64,000 nucleotides of DNA from Bacillus_AB infantis_B (GCF_008180445.1 NZ_VTER01000016.1:1-64000), one strand, 5' to 3'. Shown: positions 34,603 through 42,869, counted from the stretch's first letter. Program-made: numbers and translations. Notes: a model not told the origin generated them from the sequence alone.

Positions 34603-34989
34603 CTATTTCCTTTGAATGACCGCCATTGTGCATCTTGAAACACACACAAGTTTCCCTTCTTCATCAGTGATTTTGATATCCCAGACCATTGTTGATTTTC
34701 CCTGATGAAGAACAGTGGCAGCTGCAGTGACGACTCCGTCTTTTTTTGCCCTGATATGGTTGGCGTTGATCTCAAGGCCGACCACAGCTTGTTTTTCCTG
34801 GTCCACCAATTCAAATGCACCGATGCTGGCCACCGTTTCAGCCAAAGCAACCGAGGCGCCGCCATGCAAAAGCCCGAAAGGCTGCCTGGTCCTCTCATCG
34901 ACCGGCATGGTCGCTGTCACATGCCCTTTCCCAAGCTCAGTCACTTCGATTCCCAAGGCATGTATCAGCGTATTCTCCAATTTCATCAT
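34603..34989 (-). CDS. yuxO: hotdog-fold acyl-CoA thioesterase (YuxO/MenI-like)
   Basis: A 128-aa PaaI/4HBT-family thioesterase with the LLHGGASVALAETVAS signature (about residues 40-55, containing the catalytic-type Glu). The B. subtilis orthologue at this position is YuxO, proposed to hydrolyse 1,4-dihydroxy-2-naphthoyl-CoA in menaquinone synthesis. Here that is inferred from family and synteny. GGGGGAACTG precedes ATGATG at 34989. It is convergent with mrpG. Confidence 0.9.
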   Translation of the reverse strand: MMKLENTLIHALGIEVTELGKGHVTATMPVDERTRQPFGLLHGGASVALAETVASIGAFELVDQEKQAVVGLEINANHIRAKKDGVVTAAATVLHQGKSTMVWDIKITDEEGKLVCVSRCTMAVIQRK

Positions 34990-35172
34990 TTCAGTTCCCC
35001 CTCCATGTTTTTAACCATGGTGCATGACTATGTATGTACTTTTACTATAACTTCAATCCTTGTGACAGACAACCTGCCAAAGTATCCTTGCTCCTCATTC
35101 CCTGCCCCAATGGCCGGGAGCAGTGTGTTGCTTCGGTGACCAATTTAAAACAAAATAACTGCTTAAATAAAA

Positions 35173-35262
35173 GGCTGCGTTAGTGTACCTTGTTGATTTT
35201 GGGCTGCATTTCAGCACAGCTGAAATGCAGCCCAAAATCAACAACAATGTTTAACAAAGCTA
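35173..35262. repeat. MITE-like inverted-repeat element with 26-bp perfect arms
   Basis: Arms 35190-35215 and 35219-35244 are perfectly complementary over 26 bp with a 3-nt loop (ACA); they read TTGTTGATTTTGGGCTGCAT and on. Imperfect complementarity continues outside (GGCTGCGTTAGTGTACC against GCTTTGTTAAACA). No T-run follows, so it is not a standard terminator. It sits in the 360-bp gap between yuxO and a small gene. The remainder (34990-35172 and 35263-35349) shows nothing else recognisable. Confidence 0.7.
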
Positions 35263-35349
35263 AATAAAAATAGCCTGCTGCGGCAAACTAAAGATGTCCA
35301 TCAAGTTCCGCAAAGACATGGACCAAACCATAGACAGGGGTGTTCATTT

Positions 35350-35532
35350 ATGGATCATATCCGTGAAGGTTTAATTCCAGCAGTTCTTGGTACAGCTGTA
35401 ACAGCAACAGGCTACGCGCTGAAGCAATCCAGAAAAGTAGACAGCACGCTGTCCGACACCATTGTCGGCTTCGGACTTGCCCATATCGTTCTGGGAGCCA
35501 TTGACCTGGTTGAACACCGCCATCACTATTAG
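35350..35532 (+). CDS. small hydrophobic protein, 60 aa
   Basis: Not recognised. It has two weakly hydrophobic, Gly/Ala-rich segments (about residues 8-24 and 37-52) and an unusual C-terminal EHRHHY end. AGGGGTG precedes the ATG, and a strong terminator follows. Possibly a membrane or lipid-associated small protein; no function can be assigned. Confidence 0.65.
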   Translation: MDHIREGLIPAVLGTAVTATGYALKQSRKVDSTLSDTIVGFGLAHIVLGAIDLVEHRHHY

Positions 35533-35538
35533 CACACA

Positions 35539-35574
35539 AAAAGGCAGCTTTTGCACGCTGCCTTTTCTTTTTTT
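35539..35574. terminator. bidirectional terminator
   Basis: AAAAGGCAGC / GCTGCCTTTT 10-bp stem with a long T-run on the plus strand, between the 60-aa gene and dedA. Confidence 0.88.
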
Positions 35575-35581
35575 GGCTCCT

Positions 35582-36187
35582 TCACGCCAGCTCCCTTTGC
35601 TTTTCTTTTTTTCTTCTGCTGCGTGTCTTGATCACGAGGATGATAAGCGCAAAGACGGCACCGGCCAAGAGCGCCTCTTTTCCATAAAGGATGATGGCAT
35701 CTATATGGTCGCCGAACAGATATCCTAAAGTGAAAGCAACCGCAAGCCAGAGCAGTGCCCCGCTGAAGGCAAACAATGCGAAGGTTTTAAATGGAAGCCT
35801 GCTGAAGCCATAGAGGAATGGGACAAAATTGCGCAGCCCCGGTATGAAATAGCTGAGTGAAAGGGAAAAGGCATGATGCTTATCCATCAGCCTCAAAGAG
35901 TCATCGATGATTTTTGCAAACCGTTTTCTTTTATGGAAATATTTGATCAGCGGCCGGCCGATGAACCGGCCAAGTGTATAGCAGGTCGTCAGCGCGGCAG
36001 TCATGCCGGCATAGGTCACAAGAAAGGCCCCAAGAGGATGAAGCACACTCATCGAGGAGACCATCCCGACTGTCATGGCAATGACTTCATTCGGGACGGG
36101 GATGCCGAAGACGCCGAACCAGAGCCACAGGAATAGGCCGACATAGCCATTTTCTTCAATCAGCAGCAAAATATAATCCAGCTCCAT
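35582..36187 (-). CDS. DedA family membrane protein
   Basis: A 201-aa SNARE-associated/DedA protein with about five membrane segments. The family signatures FGIPVPNEVIAM (about 27-38) and the later conserved RFIGRP and FIPGLRNFVPFLYG segments are present. DedA proteins are implicated in membrane lipid scrambling and proton-motive-force homeostasis. The start at 36187 follows GGGAGGTG; a longer frame to 36319 lacks a site. The tail is rich in Lys/Arg. Confidence 0.9.
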   Translation of the reverse strand: MELDYILLLIEENGYVGLFLWLWFGVFGIPVPNEVIAMTVGMVSSMSVLHPLGAFLVTYAGMTAALTTCYTLGRFIGRPLIKYFHKRKRFAKIIDDSLRLMDKHHAFSLSLSYFIPGLRNFVPFLYGFSRLPFKTFALFAFSGALLWLAVAFTLGYLFGDHIDAIILYGKEALLAGAVFALIILVIKTRSRRKKEKQRELA

Positions 36188-36293
36188 CTTCAGCACCTCC
36201 CCCGCTCTCCATTTATTTAAGAATTCTCCATTACCCTTGTTTACCCCTCTTTTATCTTTATGAATCCATACTAATTCTCTCATGCTTCTTAAA

Positions 36294-36322
36294 TGTATAT
36301 TCCTTCCTGCAAAGCACATACC
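36294..36322 (+). promoter_or_regulatory. possible sigma-G/F-type promoter
   Basis: TGTATA (36294-36299), a 17-bp spacer and CATACC (36317-36322) resemble the forespore consensus upstream of the Tyr/Pro-rich gene at 36439. Weak: the -10 deviates from CATACTA. Confidence 0.25.
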
Positions 36323-36438
36323 CGATTACGATGGCTGGCAGTTTTTTTTTCACACGCAATCGTAAGAATGGGGGCCGCCGCATATAGATGGAATGAATGG
36401 GTGCACCTGGATTATGTTCCATGAAAGGGGCCAAATAG

Positions 36439-36846
36439 ATGTTTCCACATTATTATTATGGAAGAAGAAACAGCATCAGCCGCTACCCGCAGCCTGGATG
36501 CCATTTTCCTCCGCCTCCCCGCCAGCTCTATTATACAGCCAGCGTGAGGCAGTTTCCTTCTGTCAATCCTGCCACCTTTATGAGCTCCGCCAAGCATATG
36601 CAGGATCTAATGAGTGATGCCAGCTCACTGCTTGACATGATGGCCACTTCCAAGCAGTTTTCCAATGATCTGATGTCAGCTGCCCAGCAATCCCAGACAA
36701 AAAAAGCAGAAGAAATGATCAAGGCAACCGGAATCAAGTCACAGCCCCGTGTCACATATACACCGGACGGGCTCACCCTGGTATTTGAAGCAAAAGATGA
36801 CCATGCTCAGTGCTGCAGCCTGACCTTAAAGCTCAGATGGATGTAA
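36439..36846 (+). CDS. Tyr/Pro-rich N-terminus protein, possibly spore-associated (YuzC-like)
   Basis: A 135-aa protein. The N-terminus (residues 3-32) is rich in Tyr, Arg, Pro and His, as in many small coat proteins. The middle (45-85) is Met/Ser/Ala-rich and helical. The C-terminal part (100-135) is beta-prone with CC. AAAGGGG precedes the ATG. B. subtilis yuzC, a small gene in the comparable yuxO-yuiH interval, is the best candidate relative, but I could not verify this. No enzymatic motif. Confidence 0.65.
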   Translation: MFPHYYYGRRNSISRYPQPGCHFPPPPRQLYYTASVRQFPSVNPATFMSSAKHMQDLMSDASSLLDMMATSKQFSNDLMSAAQQSQTKKAEEMIKATGIKSQPRVTYTPDGLTLVFEAKDDHAQCCSLTLKLRWM

Positions 36847-36960
36847 GTGCAGGATGCAGCAGCAGGGCAGGAATTTCAGTACAACAGAAAGAAGCTCTCC
36901 TAGCCAGAGAGCCTTAAAAGAGAGAGTGTATTGTTAAATGGCACTTCATACCTTCATCAA

Positions 36961-37146
36961 TCAGTAATACGGATATCCTCCGCCGTATGGCGGGCCGTAA
37001 AATGGCGGCGGGTAAAAGTAAGGCCTTGGCCGCGGAAAAAACAGTGCACTGCCGACAAGCCCTCCAAGCAATCCGCCTACAAACGGCGCCCCAAAGAAAA
37101 ATCTTGAACCGCCTCCAGCATAATATGGCGCTCTATATGGATGCAT
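36961..37146 (-). CDS. Gly/Tyr/Pro-rich small protein, 61 aa
   Basis: Not recognised as a named family. The sequence is low-complexity: a Gly-rich middle (GGLLGGLVG) between aromatic and Pro-rich ends finishing in PPYGGGYPYY. Such proteins are common among Bacillus spore coat or membrane-associated peptides. AAGGAGGT is about 10 bp before the ATG at 37146, a strong site. It is adjacent to two further small genes on the same strand. Confidence 0.65.
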   Translation of the reverse strand: MHPYRAPYYAGGGSRFFFGAPFVGGLLGGLVGSALFFPRPRPYFYPPPFYGPPYGGGYPYY

Positions 37147-37263
37147 AAAAGGTCTACCTCCTTATTTTCTTCCCTACACTACTACATATGCAGGCGAATG
37201 CCTTTTGGACTGGGCATTTGTCCGCTAACCAGGGCATTCGCCGCCGGGCTGTTCTTCATCGGC

Positions 37264-37296
37264 AAAAAAACACAGGAGAAGCTCTCCTGTGTTTTT
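37264..37296 (-). terminator. terminator of the 63-aa gene
   Basis: AAAACACAGGAG / CTCCTGTGTTTT stem with a short loop, followed on the minus strand by a T-run, 6 bp past the stop. Confidence 0.88.
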
Positions 37297-37301
37297 CAGC
37301 A

Positions 37302-37493
37302 TTATTTTTGTTCCAATATATCTGCCGTTTGTCCGCACGCCTGCAGTGCCTGTTCGACCGCCTGGAGGGATTCCTCGATGCGCTCACGGTTTGAACCCTG
37401 TTCTACCGTTGATAATGCCTGCTGCAGGGAATCTTTCGCCTGATTCAGGGATCCATAAGAGTCCTGTACATACCCTCTTGCATTTTTCTGCAT
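37302..37493 (-). CDS. small helical protein, 63 aa
   Basis: Not recognised. It is almost entirely amphipathic helix, rich in Gln, Ala, Ser and Glu (LQQALSTVEQG, LQAVEQALQACGQ), with two turns of a similar pattern. GAGGTG lies before the ATG at 37493; the frame continues upstream into the neighbouring gene without a site. It may pair with the 84-aa gene 30 bp upstream in one transcript. Confidence 0.6.
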   Translation of the reverse strand: MQKNARGYVQDSYGSLNQAKDSLQQALSTVEQGSNRERIEESLQAVEQALQACGQTADILEQK

Positions 37494-37522
37494 GTTAGCA
37501 CCTCTTCTTTGCTTCTTATTTT

Positions 37523-37777
37523 TCACTTCCAATAACCAATGGGAAGGCAATTCCGTTCATCTGCAGAGCTGACCAGCCGGAGCTGGAACAGAAATTGGTC
37601 GAAGAGGATCGGCTCACCATCATTGAAAGAGCATGCCTCCAAAAGGAGCTCCAGCGGACTATCTCCTGCCCCGGAATGCTCCGTCACGCCTGAAAGCCAA
37701 AGCTTGAAGCTCAATGCCTGACCAAGTGCGCTGTATCCTGCCTCATCGAATATTTCCCTTATCTGCTTTTCATCCAT
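37523..37777 (-). CDS. hypothetical protein, 84 aa
   Basis: Not recognised. A soluble acidic protein with a helical N-terminus (MDEKQIREIF) and a hydrophobic C-terminal half (ILFDQFLFQLRLV). The start at 37777 follows GGGAGG. Probably the first gene of a two-gene unit with the 63-aa protein. Confidence 0.6.
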   Translation of the reverse strand: MDEKQIREIFDEAGYSALGQALSFKLWLSGVTEHSGAGDSPLELLLEACSFNDGEPILFDQFLFQLRLVSSADERNCLPIGYWK

Positions 37778-38006
37778 ACGGCAGCCTCCCTGCATACCAG
37801 AAATCTTCCATTTTTGATTTTTCCCAAACAGGCTGTTTTTATACTTTCCCCAGCAAGAAAAGGCTCTGGGAGAACAACCATTTTCTGCACTTTTGCATTA
37901 TGGCTCGTCTATAATATAGCGAAGCATAAAACGGCAGTCTGCAGGGTATTCGGGAAACTCATCTTATGTAGCCTTACAGCTGTTCCAATAAGGAGGGATA
38001 TCATAT

Positions 38007-38780
38007 ATGGATACAAAAGGACTTTTCGATTTGTCCAATAAAACGGCCATCGTCACCGGCGGCGGGCGGGGGCTCGGCGAGCAGATGGCCTATGCACTTG
38101 CAGAGGCAGGAGCAAATATAGTTGTCTGTTCCAGGAATCTTGAGGCGTGCCAGACTGTCAGCAAGAAACTGGCATCCATGGGAGCCCAGTCATTGGCATT
38201 GGAATGCGATGTGACCAATGAAAACAATATCAGCTTTGTCATCGCGGAAACGATCAGCCAATTCGGCCGGATTGACATCCTGATCAATAACAGCGGAACT
38301 TCCTGGGTCGCTCCGCTCCTGGACTACCCGGAAGACAAATGGGACAAAGTGATGGATGTAAATGTGAAGGGCGCATTCCTATTCACCCAGGCAGCTGCCA
38401 GGGCCATGAAGGATCAGGGCAGCGGAAAAATCATCAATATCGCATCTGTCACAGGATTCAGGGGGGCTCCATCCGGCTTCCTGGATACACCGGCATACAA
38501 CACCAGTAAAGGGGCGCTGATGGTGCTGACAAAGGATCTGGCTGTGAAGCTCGCCCCTTATAACATCCAGGTCAACAGTATTGCCCCGGGCCTGTTCCCG
38601 ACAAAAATGACGGCATCCATGGAAAAAACCAATAAAATATTGCTGAAAAAAATACCTGCCGGAAGGTTTGGCAAGAATGAGGATTTAAAAGGAACAGCCT
38701 TGTTTCTGGCTTCCAGTGCTTCTGATTATGTGACAGGCCATACGCTTGTAGTAGATGGCGGCTTGACGGCAACCATCTAG
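38007..38780 (+). CDS. SDR family oxidoreductase, first gene of the pha operon
   Basis: A 257-aa short-chain dehydrogenase with a TGGGRGLG cofactor loop (about residues 17-24), NNSG, a catalytic Ser in NIASVTG, YNTSK and a C-terminal VDGG. It resembles gluconate-5-dehydrogenase-like SDRs more than typical acetoacetyl-CoA reductase PhaB, yet lies 26 bp before phaR in the slot that phaB often occupies, so it may supply 3-hydroxyacyl-CoA (inference). AAGGAGGG precedes the ATG. Confidence 0.85.
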   Translation: MDTKGLFDLSNKTAIVTGGGRGLGEQMAYALAEAGANIVVCSRNLEACQTVSKKLASMGAQSLALECDVTNENNISFVIAETISQFGRIDILINNSGTSWVAPLLDYPEDKWDKVMDVNVKGAFLFTQAAARAMKDQGSGKIINIASVTGFRGAPSGFLDTPAYNTSKGALMVLTKDLAVKLAPYNIQVNSIAPGLFPTKMTASMEKTNKILLKKIPAGRFGKNEDLKGTALFLASSASDYVTGHTLVVDGGLTATI

Positions 38781-38806
38781 AAAAACAGCGGAAAGGAGCA
38801 GGCGAA

Positions 38807-39331
38807 ATGTCAAATGAACAAGCGCAGGAATTATTCAGTTCATTAAAAAAAATGGGAATGAAGCTTGAATTTGAGTTGAATGAGCTGATAAAAAAGCAGC
38901 TGAATAAAGAAGAACTTCTGCTTTCAGCCAGCGCTAATTCAGCTGTAATCGCGAGTATGATCAGCCAATGCAGGAATATGGTTGAGTTGCTTTCCATACC
39001 TTTAAACTTCCCTACAAAGAATGATGTGGCCCGCGTGGCAAAACTGGCCATTCAGGTTGAAGAAAAAGTCGATCAGCTTGATGAACAAATGCTGGCACTG
39101 TCCAGTACACTTGCCGAAATCAAGGGCTCGCTTGAGAAGCTTGAATCCGCAAATCCGGAAGCGAAAAAAGAACCCAATGCTGATTCAGGACTGGATGCCG
39201 AAGCCAGTCCTGCTGGAAAGAGACGGAAAGCACGGTCCAGGGCACTCAGCATTCTTCTGGATAACCTCCAGAAAAATGCTGAAATCCAATATGGATTGCC
39301 TTCGAAAGGATCGAAAAATAATGGGAGATAA
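38807..39331 (+). CDS. phaR: PHA synthase subunit PhaR (class IV)
   Basis: A 174-aa helical protein. It has predicted coiled-coil character over about residues 60-115 (VEEKVDQLDEQMLAL) and a basic C-terminal tail with KRRKARSRALS. Class IV polyhydroxyalkanoate synthases need this PhaR partner for activity, and the gene is directly fused in order to phaC, overlapping it by 11 bp. Recognition rests on length, helical character and context. GGAAAGGAG precedes the ATG. Confidence 0.82.
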   Translation: MSNEQAQELFSSLKKMGMKLEFELNELIKKQLNKEELLLSASANSAVIASMISQCRNMVELLSIPLNFPTKNDVARVAKLAIQVEEKVDQLDEQMLALSSTLAEIKGSLEKLESANPEAKKEPNADSGLDAEASPAGKRRKARSRALSILLDNLQKNAEIQYGLPSKGSKNNGR

Positions 39332-40385
39332 TATCAGCAGCTCCAATGGATTCTGGTCCGAAAAGGAACAGGAGAGATGGAAAGGATTTTTCAGGACACT
39401 CTCGGCAGCACAGCCCGATCAGGGATGCACATACAGAAAGGCAGTCTGGAAAAAGAACAAAGCGGTCTTATGGCATTATCCTCCGGCGGAAAAAAAGTAC
39501 AGCACTCCTATGTTCCTGATTTATTCACTCATCAACCAGCCTTATATCCTGGATCTTGCACCGAATGAAAGCATGATCGAAGTACTTGTCAACAGCGGCT
39601 ATGATGTATATCTTATTGATTTTGGCACTCCCGGATATGAAGATAAAGACCTGACGATCACCGACTATATCAGGGATTATATTGCGAAAGCCGCCGCTCG
39701 GGCCCTTACCCACTCAGGGGCTTCAGAGCTGACAGTCATGGGCTTTTGCCTTGGCGGGACCATTGCAGCCATATATGCAAGCATCTCAGAGGAGCCGATC
39801 AAGAACCTGGTTTTATTTGTGACACCGATTGATTTCAGCATCCTGCCCGCCTATGACGAATGGATTGAAGCTGTTTCAACAGGCAGGGCCGATTTCGATG
39901 CTGTCATTGACGCGTTCGGAATCATCCCGGCCCCTTTTATGGAAGCCGGCATGCGGCTCCTTACCTCACCTATCTACTTATCTCACTACCTCTCTCTCTT
40001 AAACCGCTCGTATGATGAGGAATACAGAGAAAAGTGGCTGAGGTTCAACACATGGACAACAGGCCATATTCCCTTTTCCGGAGCTGCCTTAAAGCAGATT
40101 TTCCATGAGCTCGGGAGAAAGAACTCCCTGATGGACGGCTCTCTTGTCATTGATGGAAAAAAAGCAGACCTGGCCAATATTCAGGCAAACCTTCTTGCTG
40201 TTGCCACAGCTGGAGACAGGCTGGTTCCCAGAGAACAGGTCGAGCCTGTGATCAAACTGGTTTCAAGCAAAGACAGAACTTTTCACTTGCAGCATGGAGG
40301 GCACGCCAATCTTGCATCCGGCGGACAGCTTCCTCCCTACCTGACCGATTGGCTCCATGAACACTCAGAGCCTTCCGGCAGCTAA
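39321..40385 (+). CDS. phaC: class IV poly(R)-hydroxyalkanoate synthase PhaC
   Basis: A 354-aa polymerase that makes storage polyester from (R)-3-hydroxyacyl-CoA. It has an alpha/beta hydrolase fold with a lipase-like box in which Cys replaces Ser: GFCLGGT, nucleophile Cys143. The acid is in AGDRLVP and His in HGGHANL near the C-terminus. The length fits class III/IV enzymes (about 355-362). The start at 39321 (AAAGGATC upstream) overlaps phaR; the frame is open further back within phaR, but in a shadow reading. phaP and phaQ are not adjacent. Confidence 0.93.
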   Translation: MGDNISSSNGFWSEKEQERWKGFFRTLSAAQPDQGCTYRKAVWKKNKAVLWHYPPAEKKYSTPMFLIYSLINQPYILDLAPNESMIEVLVNSGYDVYLIDFGTPGYEDKDLTITDYIRDYIAKAAARALTHSGASELTVMGFCLGGTIAAIYASISEEPIKNLVLFVTPIDFSILPAYDEWIEAVSTGRADFDAVIDAFGIIPAPFMEAGMRLLTSPIYLSHYLSLLNRSYDEEYREKWLRFNTWTTGHIPFSGAALKQIFHELGRKNSLMDGSLVIDGKKADLANIQANLLAVATAGDRLVPREQVEPVIKLVSSKDRTFHLQHGGHANLASGGQLPPYLTDWLHEHSEPSGS

Positions 40386-40408
40386 AATCTGGACAATGGA
40401 GGGATACG

Positions 40409-40522
40409 ATGTTTTATACCTTGAGCTATGAGAAGCTTTTTAAACCAACAGCTCACTGCAGCTATTACGGGTTCGCCTCAATTGTGTTTGCAGATTATTT
40501 CAAAAGATGCTGCAGCCATTAG
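40409..40522 (+). CDS. small protein, 37 aa
   Basis: Proposed short gene. ATG 40409 is preceded by ATGGAGGGATACG, one of the best ribosome sites in the window, 24 bp after phaC. The peptide is aromatic-rich (YTLSYEKLF, YYGF) and ends in KRCCSH. It is followed by a terminator, so it would be the last gene of the pha transcript. Not recognised; it could be a leader-like or accessory peptide. Confidence 0.5.
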   Translation: MFYTLSYEKLFKPTAHCSYYGFASIVFADYFKRCCSH

Positions 40523-40545
40523 TGAGGCTTGTCCTTTAAAGAAAA

Positions 40546-40574
40546 CCTCATCTCCAAAAGAGATGAGGCTTTTT
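40546..40574. terminator. bidirectional terminator pha operon/yuiH
   Basis: CCTCATCTC / GAGATGAGG stem with an AAAA-type loop, T-run on plus and A-rich on the other side. Confidence 0.87.
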
Positions 40575-40584
40575 CCATGGGCAG

Positions 40585-41178
40585 TCAATCAAAGCTGAAC
40601 CTTTCTTCTTTGAAAGGATCTCCATAATTATGGTAGCCATTTCTTTCCCAGAATCCAGGCTTATCCACAGCAGAAAACTCGATGCCGCGGAGCCATTTGG
40701 CGCTTTTCCAGAAGTAAAGGTGCGGAATGACGGCGCGGAGCGGATATCCGTGTTCCGGGGTAAGAGTCTCCCCATTATGGGAGTGTGCCAGGAGGCTCGT
40801 TTCCTTCAGGAAGTCTGCAAGCGGCAGGTTGGACGTCCATCCTTCCTCTGCATGCAGAATGACAAATGATGTTTCATCTCTAAGCTTTACCAGCCTGACA
40901 ATCTCTTTTGCAGCAACACCTCTCCACACATTATCCAGCTTTGACCAGCCAGTGACACAATGGATGTCATTCCCGGACTCTGTCTGCGGCAGCTTTTGAA
41001 GATCGCCGTAGCTGAATACCTTTTCCTTTTCCACTGTCCCGAAGATCCGCAGCGACCAGTTATCCAGATTCGAGTAATAAGGAACATTGCCATGGTGCAG
41101 GACCGGAAAAGATGCGGTCACATTCTGGTTCGGCGGTACACGCCCTCCGTCCCCTTTCCTGACTTTTCCAAAATACAT
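40585..41178 (-). CDS. yuiH: sulfite-oxidase-like molybdopterin oxidoreductase YuiH
   Basis: A 197-aa protein with the oxidoreductase molybdopterin-binding domain. The presumed Mo-ligating Cys is Cys74 in HCVTGWSK. A further conserved GYPLRAVIPHLYFWKSAKW stretch near residues 143-161 is typical (partly quoted: PHLYFWKSAKW). There is no Tat signal, so it is cytosolic. Length and position fit YuiH (198). The substrate is unknown. GGGGTG precedes the ATG. Confidence 0.92.
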   Translation of the reverse strand: MYFGKVRKGDGGRVPPNQNVTASFPVLHHGNVPYYSNLDNWSLRIFGTVEKEKVFSYGDLQKLPQTESGNDIHCVTGWSKLDNVWRGVAAKEIVRLVKLRDETSFVILHAEEGWTSNLPLADFLKETSLLAHSHNGETLTPEHGYPLRAVIPHLYFWKSAKWLRGIEFSAVDKPGFWERNGYHNYGDPFKEERFSFD

Positions 41179-41256
41179 GCAAAATCACCCCATTCACTTC
41201 TGTATGTAAGGATATATTATCCTATATTTCTGTCCATACACAGGAATATGCAAAAA

Positions 41257-41282
41257 GAGGGGCTCCATTAAAGGAGCCCCTC
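41257..41282 (-). terminator. terminator of yuiF
   Basis: GAGGGGCTCC / GGAGCCCCTC 10-bp perfect stem with a 6-nt loop and T-run on the minus strand, just past the stop. Confidence 0.92.
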
Positions 41283-41289
41283 AACTTGA

Positions 41290-42603
41290 TTATAGAACCA
41301 TGGCTGCAATCCAGCCAAAGGCAATCAGCGGAATATTATAGTGCACAAAGGTTGGCACACATGTATCCCAAATGTGATTATGCTGTCCATCCGCATTAAG
41401 CCCGGCCGTCGGCCCGAGCGTACTGTCTGAAGCCGGCGATCCGGCATCTCCGAGAGCAGCGGCTGTTCCAACCAAAGCAATGGTCGCCATAGGGCTGAAG
41501 CCAAGCTCCATGGCAAGCGGAACAAAAATCGTCGCAATGATCGGGATGGTCGAGAAGGATGACCCGATGCCCATTGTCACGAGCAGGCCGACAAGGAGCA
41601 TAAGGAAAGCTGCAAGAGGCTTGCTGCCGCCGATGATAGCCGCAGCCTGCTCAACAAGCCTCTCAACATCGCCGGTTTCTTTCAGCACATCAGCAAACCC
41701 AAAGGCCGCCAGCATGACAAACCCGATGAAAGCCATCATTTTCATTCCTTCGGTCAACAGGGCATCTGCTTCCCTCCAGCGGATTGCTCCGCTGATATAA
41801 ATGACCAGGATGCCGCTCAGCGCCCCGAATATCATAGAGTCCAGGATGATCTGAACTGTAAGTGCCGCGACAATGGCAAGAATGGAAAACAGGATGGCCA
41901 GTTTTGAATAGCTTCCTTTTTCCGGTGCAGCGATTTCGATAGTCTCATAGCTTCTAGATTTTCGGTATGAGAAGAACACTGCGATAATAAGGCCTGCCGC
42001 AAGACCGGCAGTCGGAATCAGCATTGCTTTTGGGATATCTCCCATTTCAATGACAAGCCCGCTGTCAGCCATATTGCTGGCCAGTATTTCATGAAAAATC
42101 TTCCCGAATCCTGCAGGAAGCAGGATATAAGGTGCAGTCAGCCCGAATGTCAGGACTGAAGCAATCAGGCGCCGGTCTATTTTCAGTTCATTCATGACAT
42201 GAAGAAGCGGCGGAATCAGGATTGGAATAAAAGCAATATGGATTGGAATCAAATTCTGGGAAAAACAGGCCATTAAAAGAATAGAAAACACGATTAAAGC
42301 CTTTGAATAAGCCTTTCCCTTGGATCCGCCGTTTTTGCCGACAACCCCCAGCACCCAGTCCACCATTAAGTTGGGAAGCCCGGTTTTGGAAATGGCAACG
42401 GCAAACCCGCCAAGAAGCGCATAGCTGAGAGCCACCTCGGCACTGCCTCCAAGCCCGTTTGTAAATACCTCAATTACTTTATCTACAGACAGCCCGCCCG
42501 TCAAACCGCCAACCAATGCCCCTGCAATCAGTGCAAACACAACGTTCACACGCAAAAGGCTCAGCGCCAGCATCACAAGCACAGCTGCAATAACTGCATT
42601 CAT
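41290..42603 (-). CDS. yuiF: Na+/H+ antiporter family protein YuiF
   Basis: A 437-aa membrane protein with about 11-12 helices of the NhaC-like ion-transporter superfamily. It has the ALLGGFAVAISKTGLPN segment near residue 63, ALGDAGSPASDSTLGPT near the C-terminus (partly quoted: GDAGSPASDSTLGP) and a final short hydrophobic end. The transported substrate is uncertain; related proteins carry Na+ or amino acids. AGAGGGGAT precedes the ATG. Confidence 0.88.
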   Translation of the reverse strand: MNAVIAAVLVMLALSLLRVNVVFALIAGALVGGLTGGLSVDKVIEVFTNGLGGSAEVALSYALLGGFAVAISKTGLPNLMVDWVLGVVGKNGGSKGKAYSKALIVFSILLMACFSQNLIPIHIAFIPILIPPLLHVMNELKIDRRLIASVLTFGLTAPYILLPAGFGKIFHEILASNMADSGLVIEMGDIPKAMLIPTAGLAAGLIIAVFFSYRKSRSYETIEIAAPEKGSYSKLAILFSILAIVAALTVQIILDSMIFGALSGILVIYISGAIRWREADALLTEGMKMMAFIGFVMLAAFGFADVLKETGDVERLVEQAAAIIGGSKPLAAFLMLLVGLLVTMGIGSSFSTIPIIATIFVPLAMELGFSPMATIALVGTAAALGDAGSPASDSTLGPTAGLNADGQHNHIWDTCVPTFVHYNIPLIAFGWIAAMVL

Positions 42604-42841
42604 GTTAAATCCCCTCTCTTGATGTAAGAAACGTATAAGTATATGGAATGAATAGTTCAGCGCGTTCTGGCAGGAAGCATGTTCTCTGAAATGTTAGCTT
42701 CCTCCTGTTCGCTTTACTCTGATAAATCGGTAAAGAACTAAAACACAAATATTAAAATACCATACAGGGGCAGGCCTGTCAATGATTCCGGGGGACTTCC
42801 AGGGATTGGAGGACGGTGCAGGAATGATATTGAAAAATGAA

Positions 42842-42869
42842 AAAAGCCCGGCCCCTTGAGGGCCAGGCC
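42842..42869 (-). terminator. terminator of pepA
   Basis: GCCTGGCCC / GGGCCGGGC stem (one mismatch) with a short loop, followed by TTTTTT on the minus strand. Confidence 0.85.

Noticed and set aside
35190..35244. Factor-independent terminator for yuxO or the upstream region
   Set aside because: The hairpin is very long, AT-rich at the base, without a U-tract, and lies upstream, not downstream, of yuxO.
37302..37493. phaP-like phasin gene for the pha operon
   Set aside because: The helical 63-aa product is far shorter than Bacillus phasins (about 170 aa), is on the opposite strand and has its own terminator.
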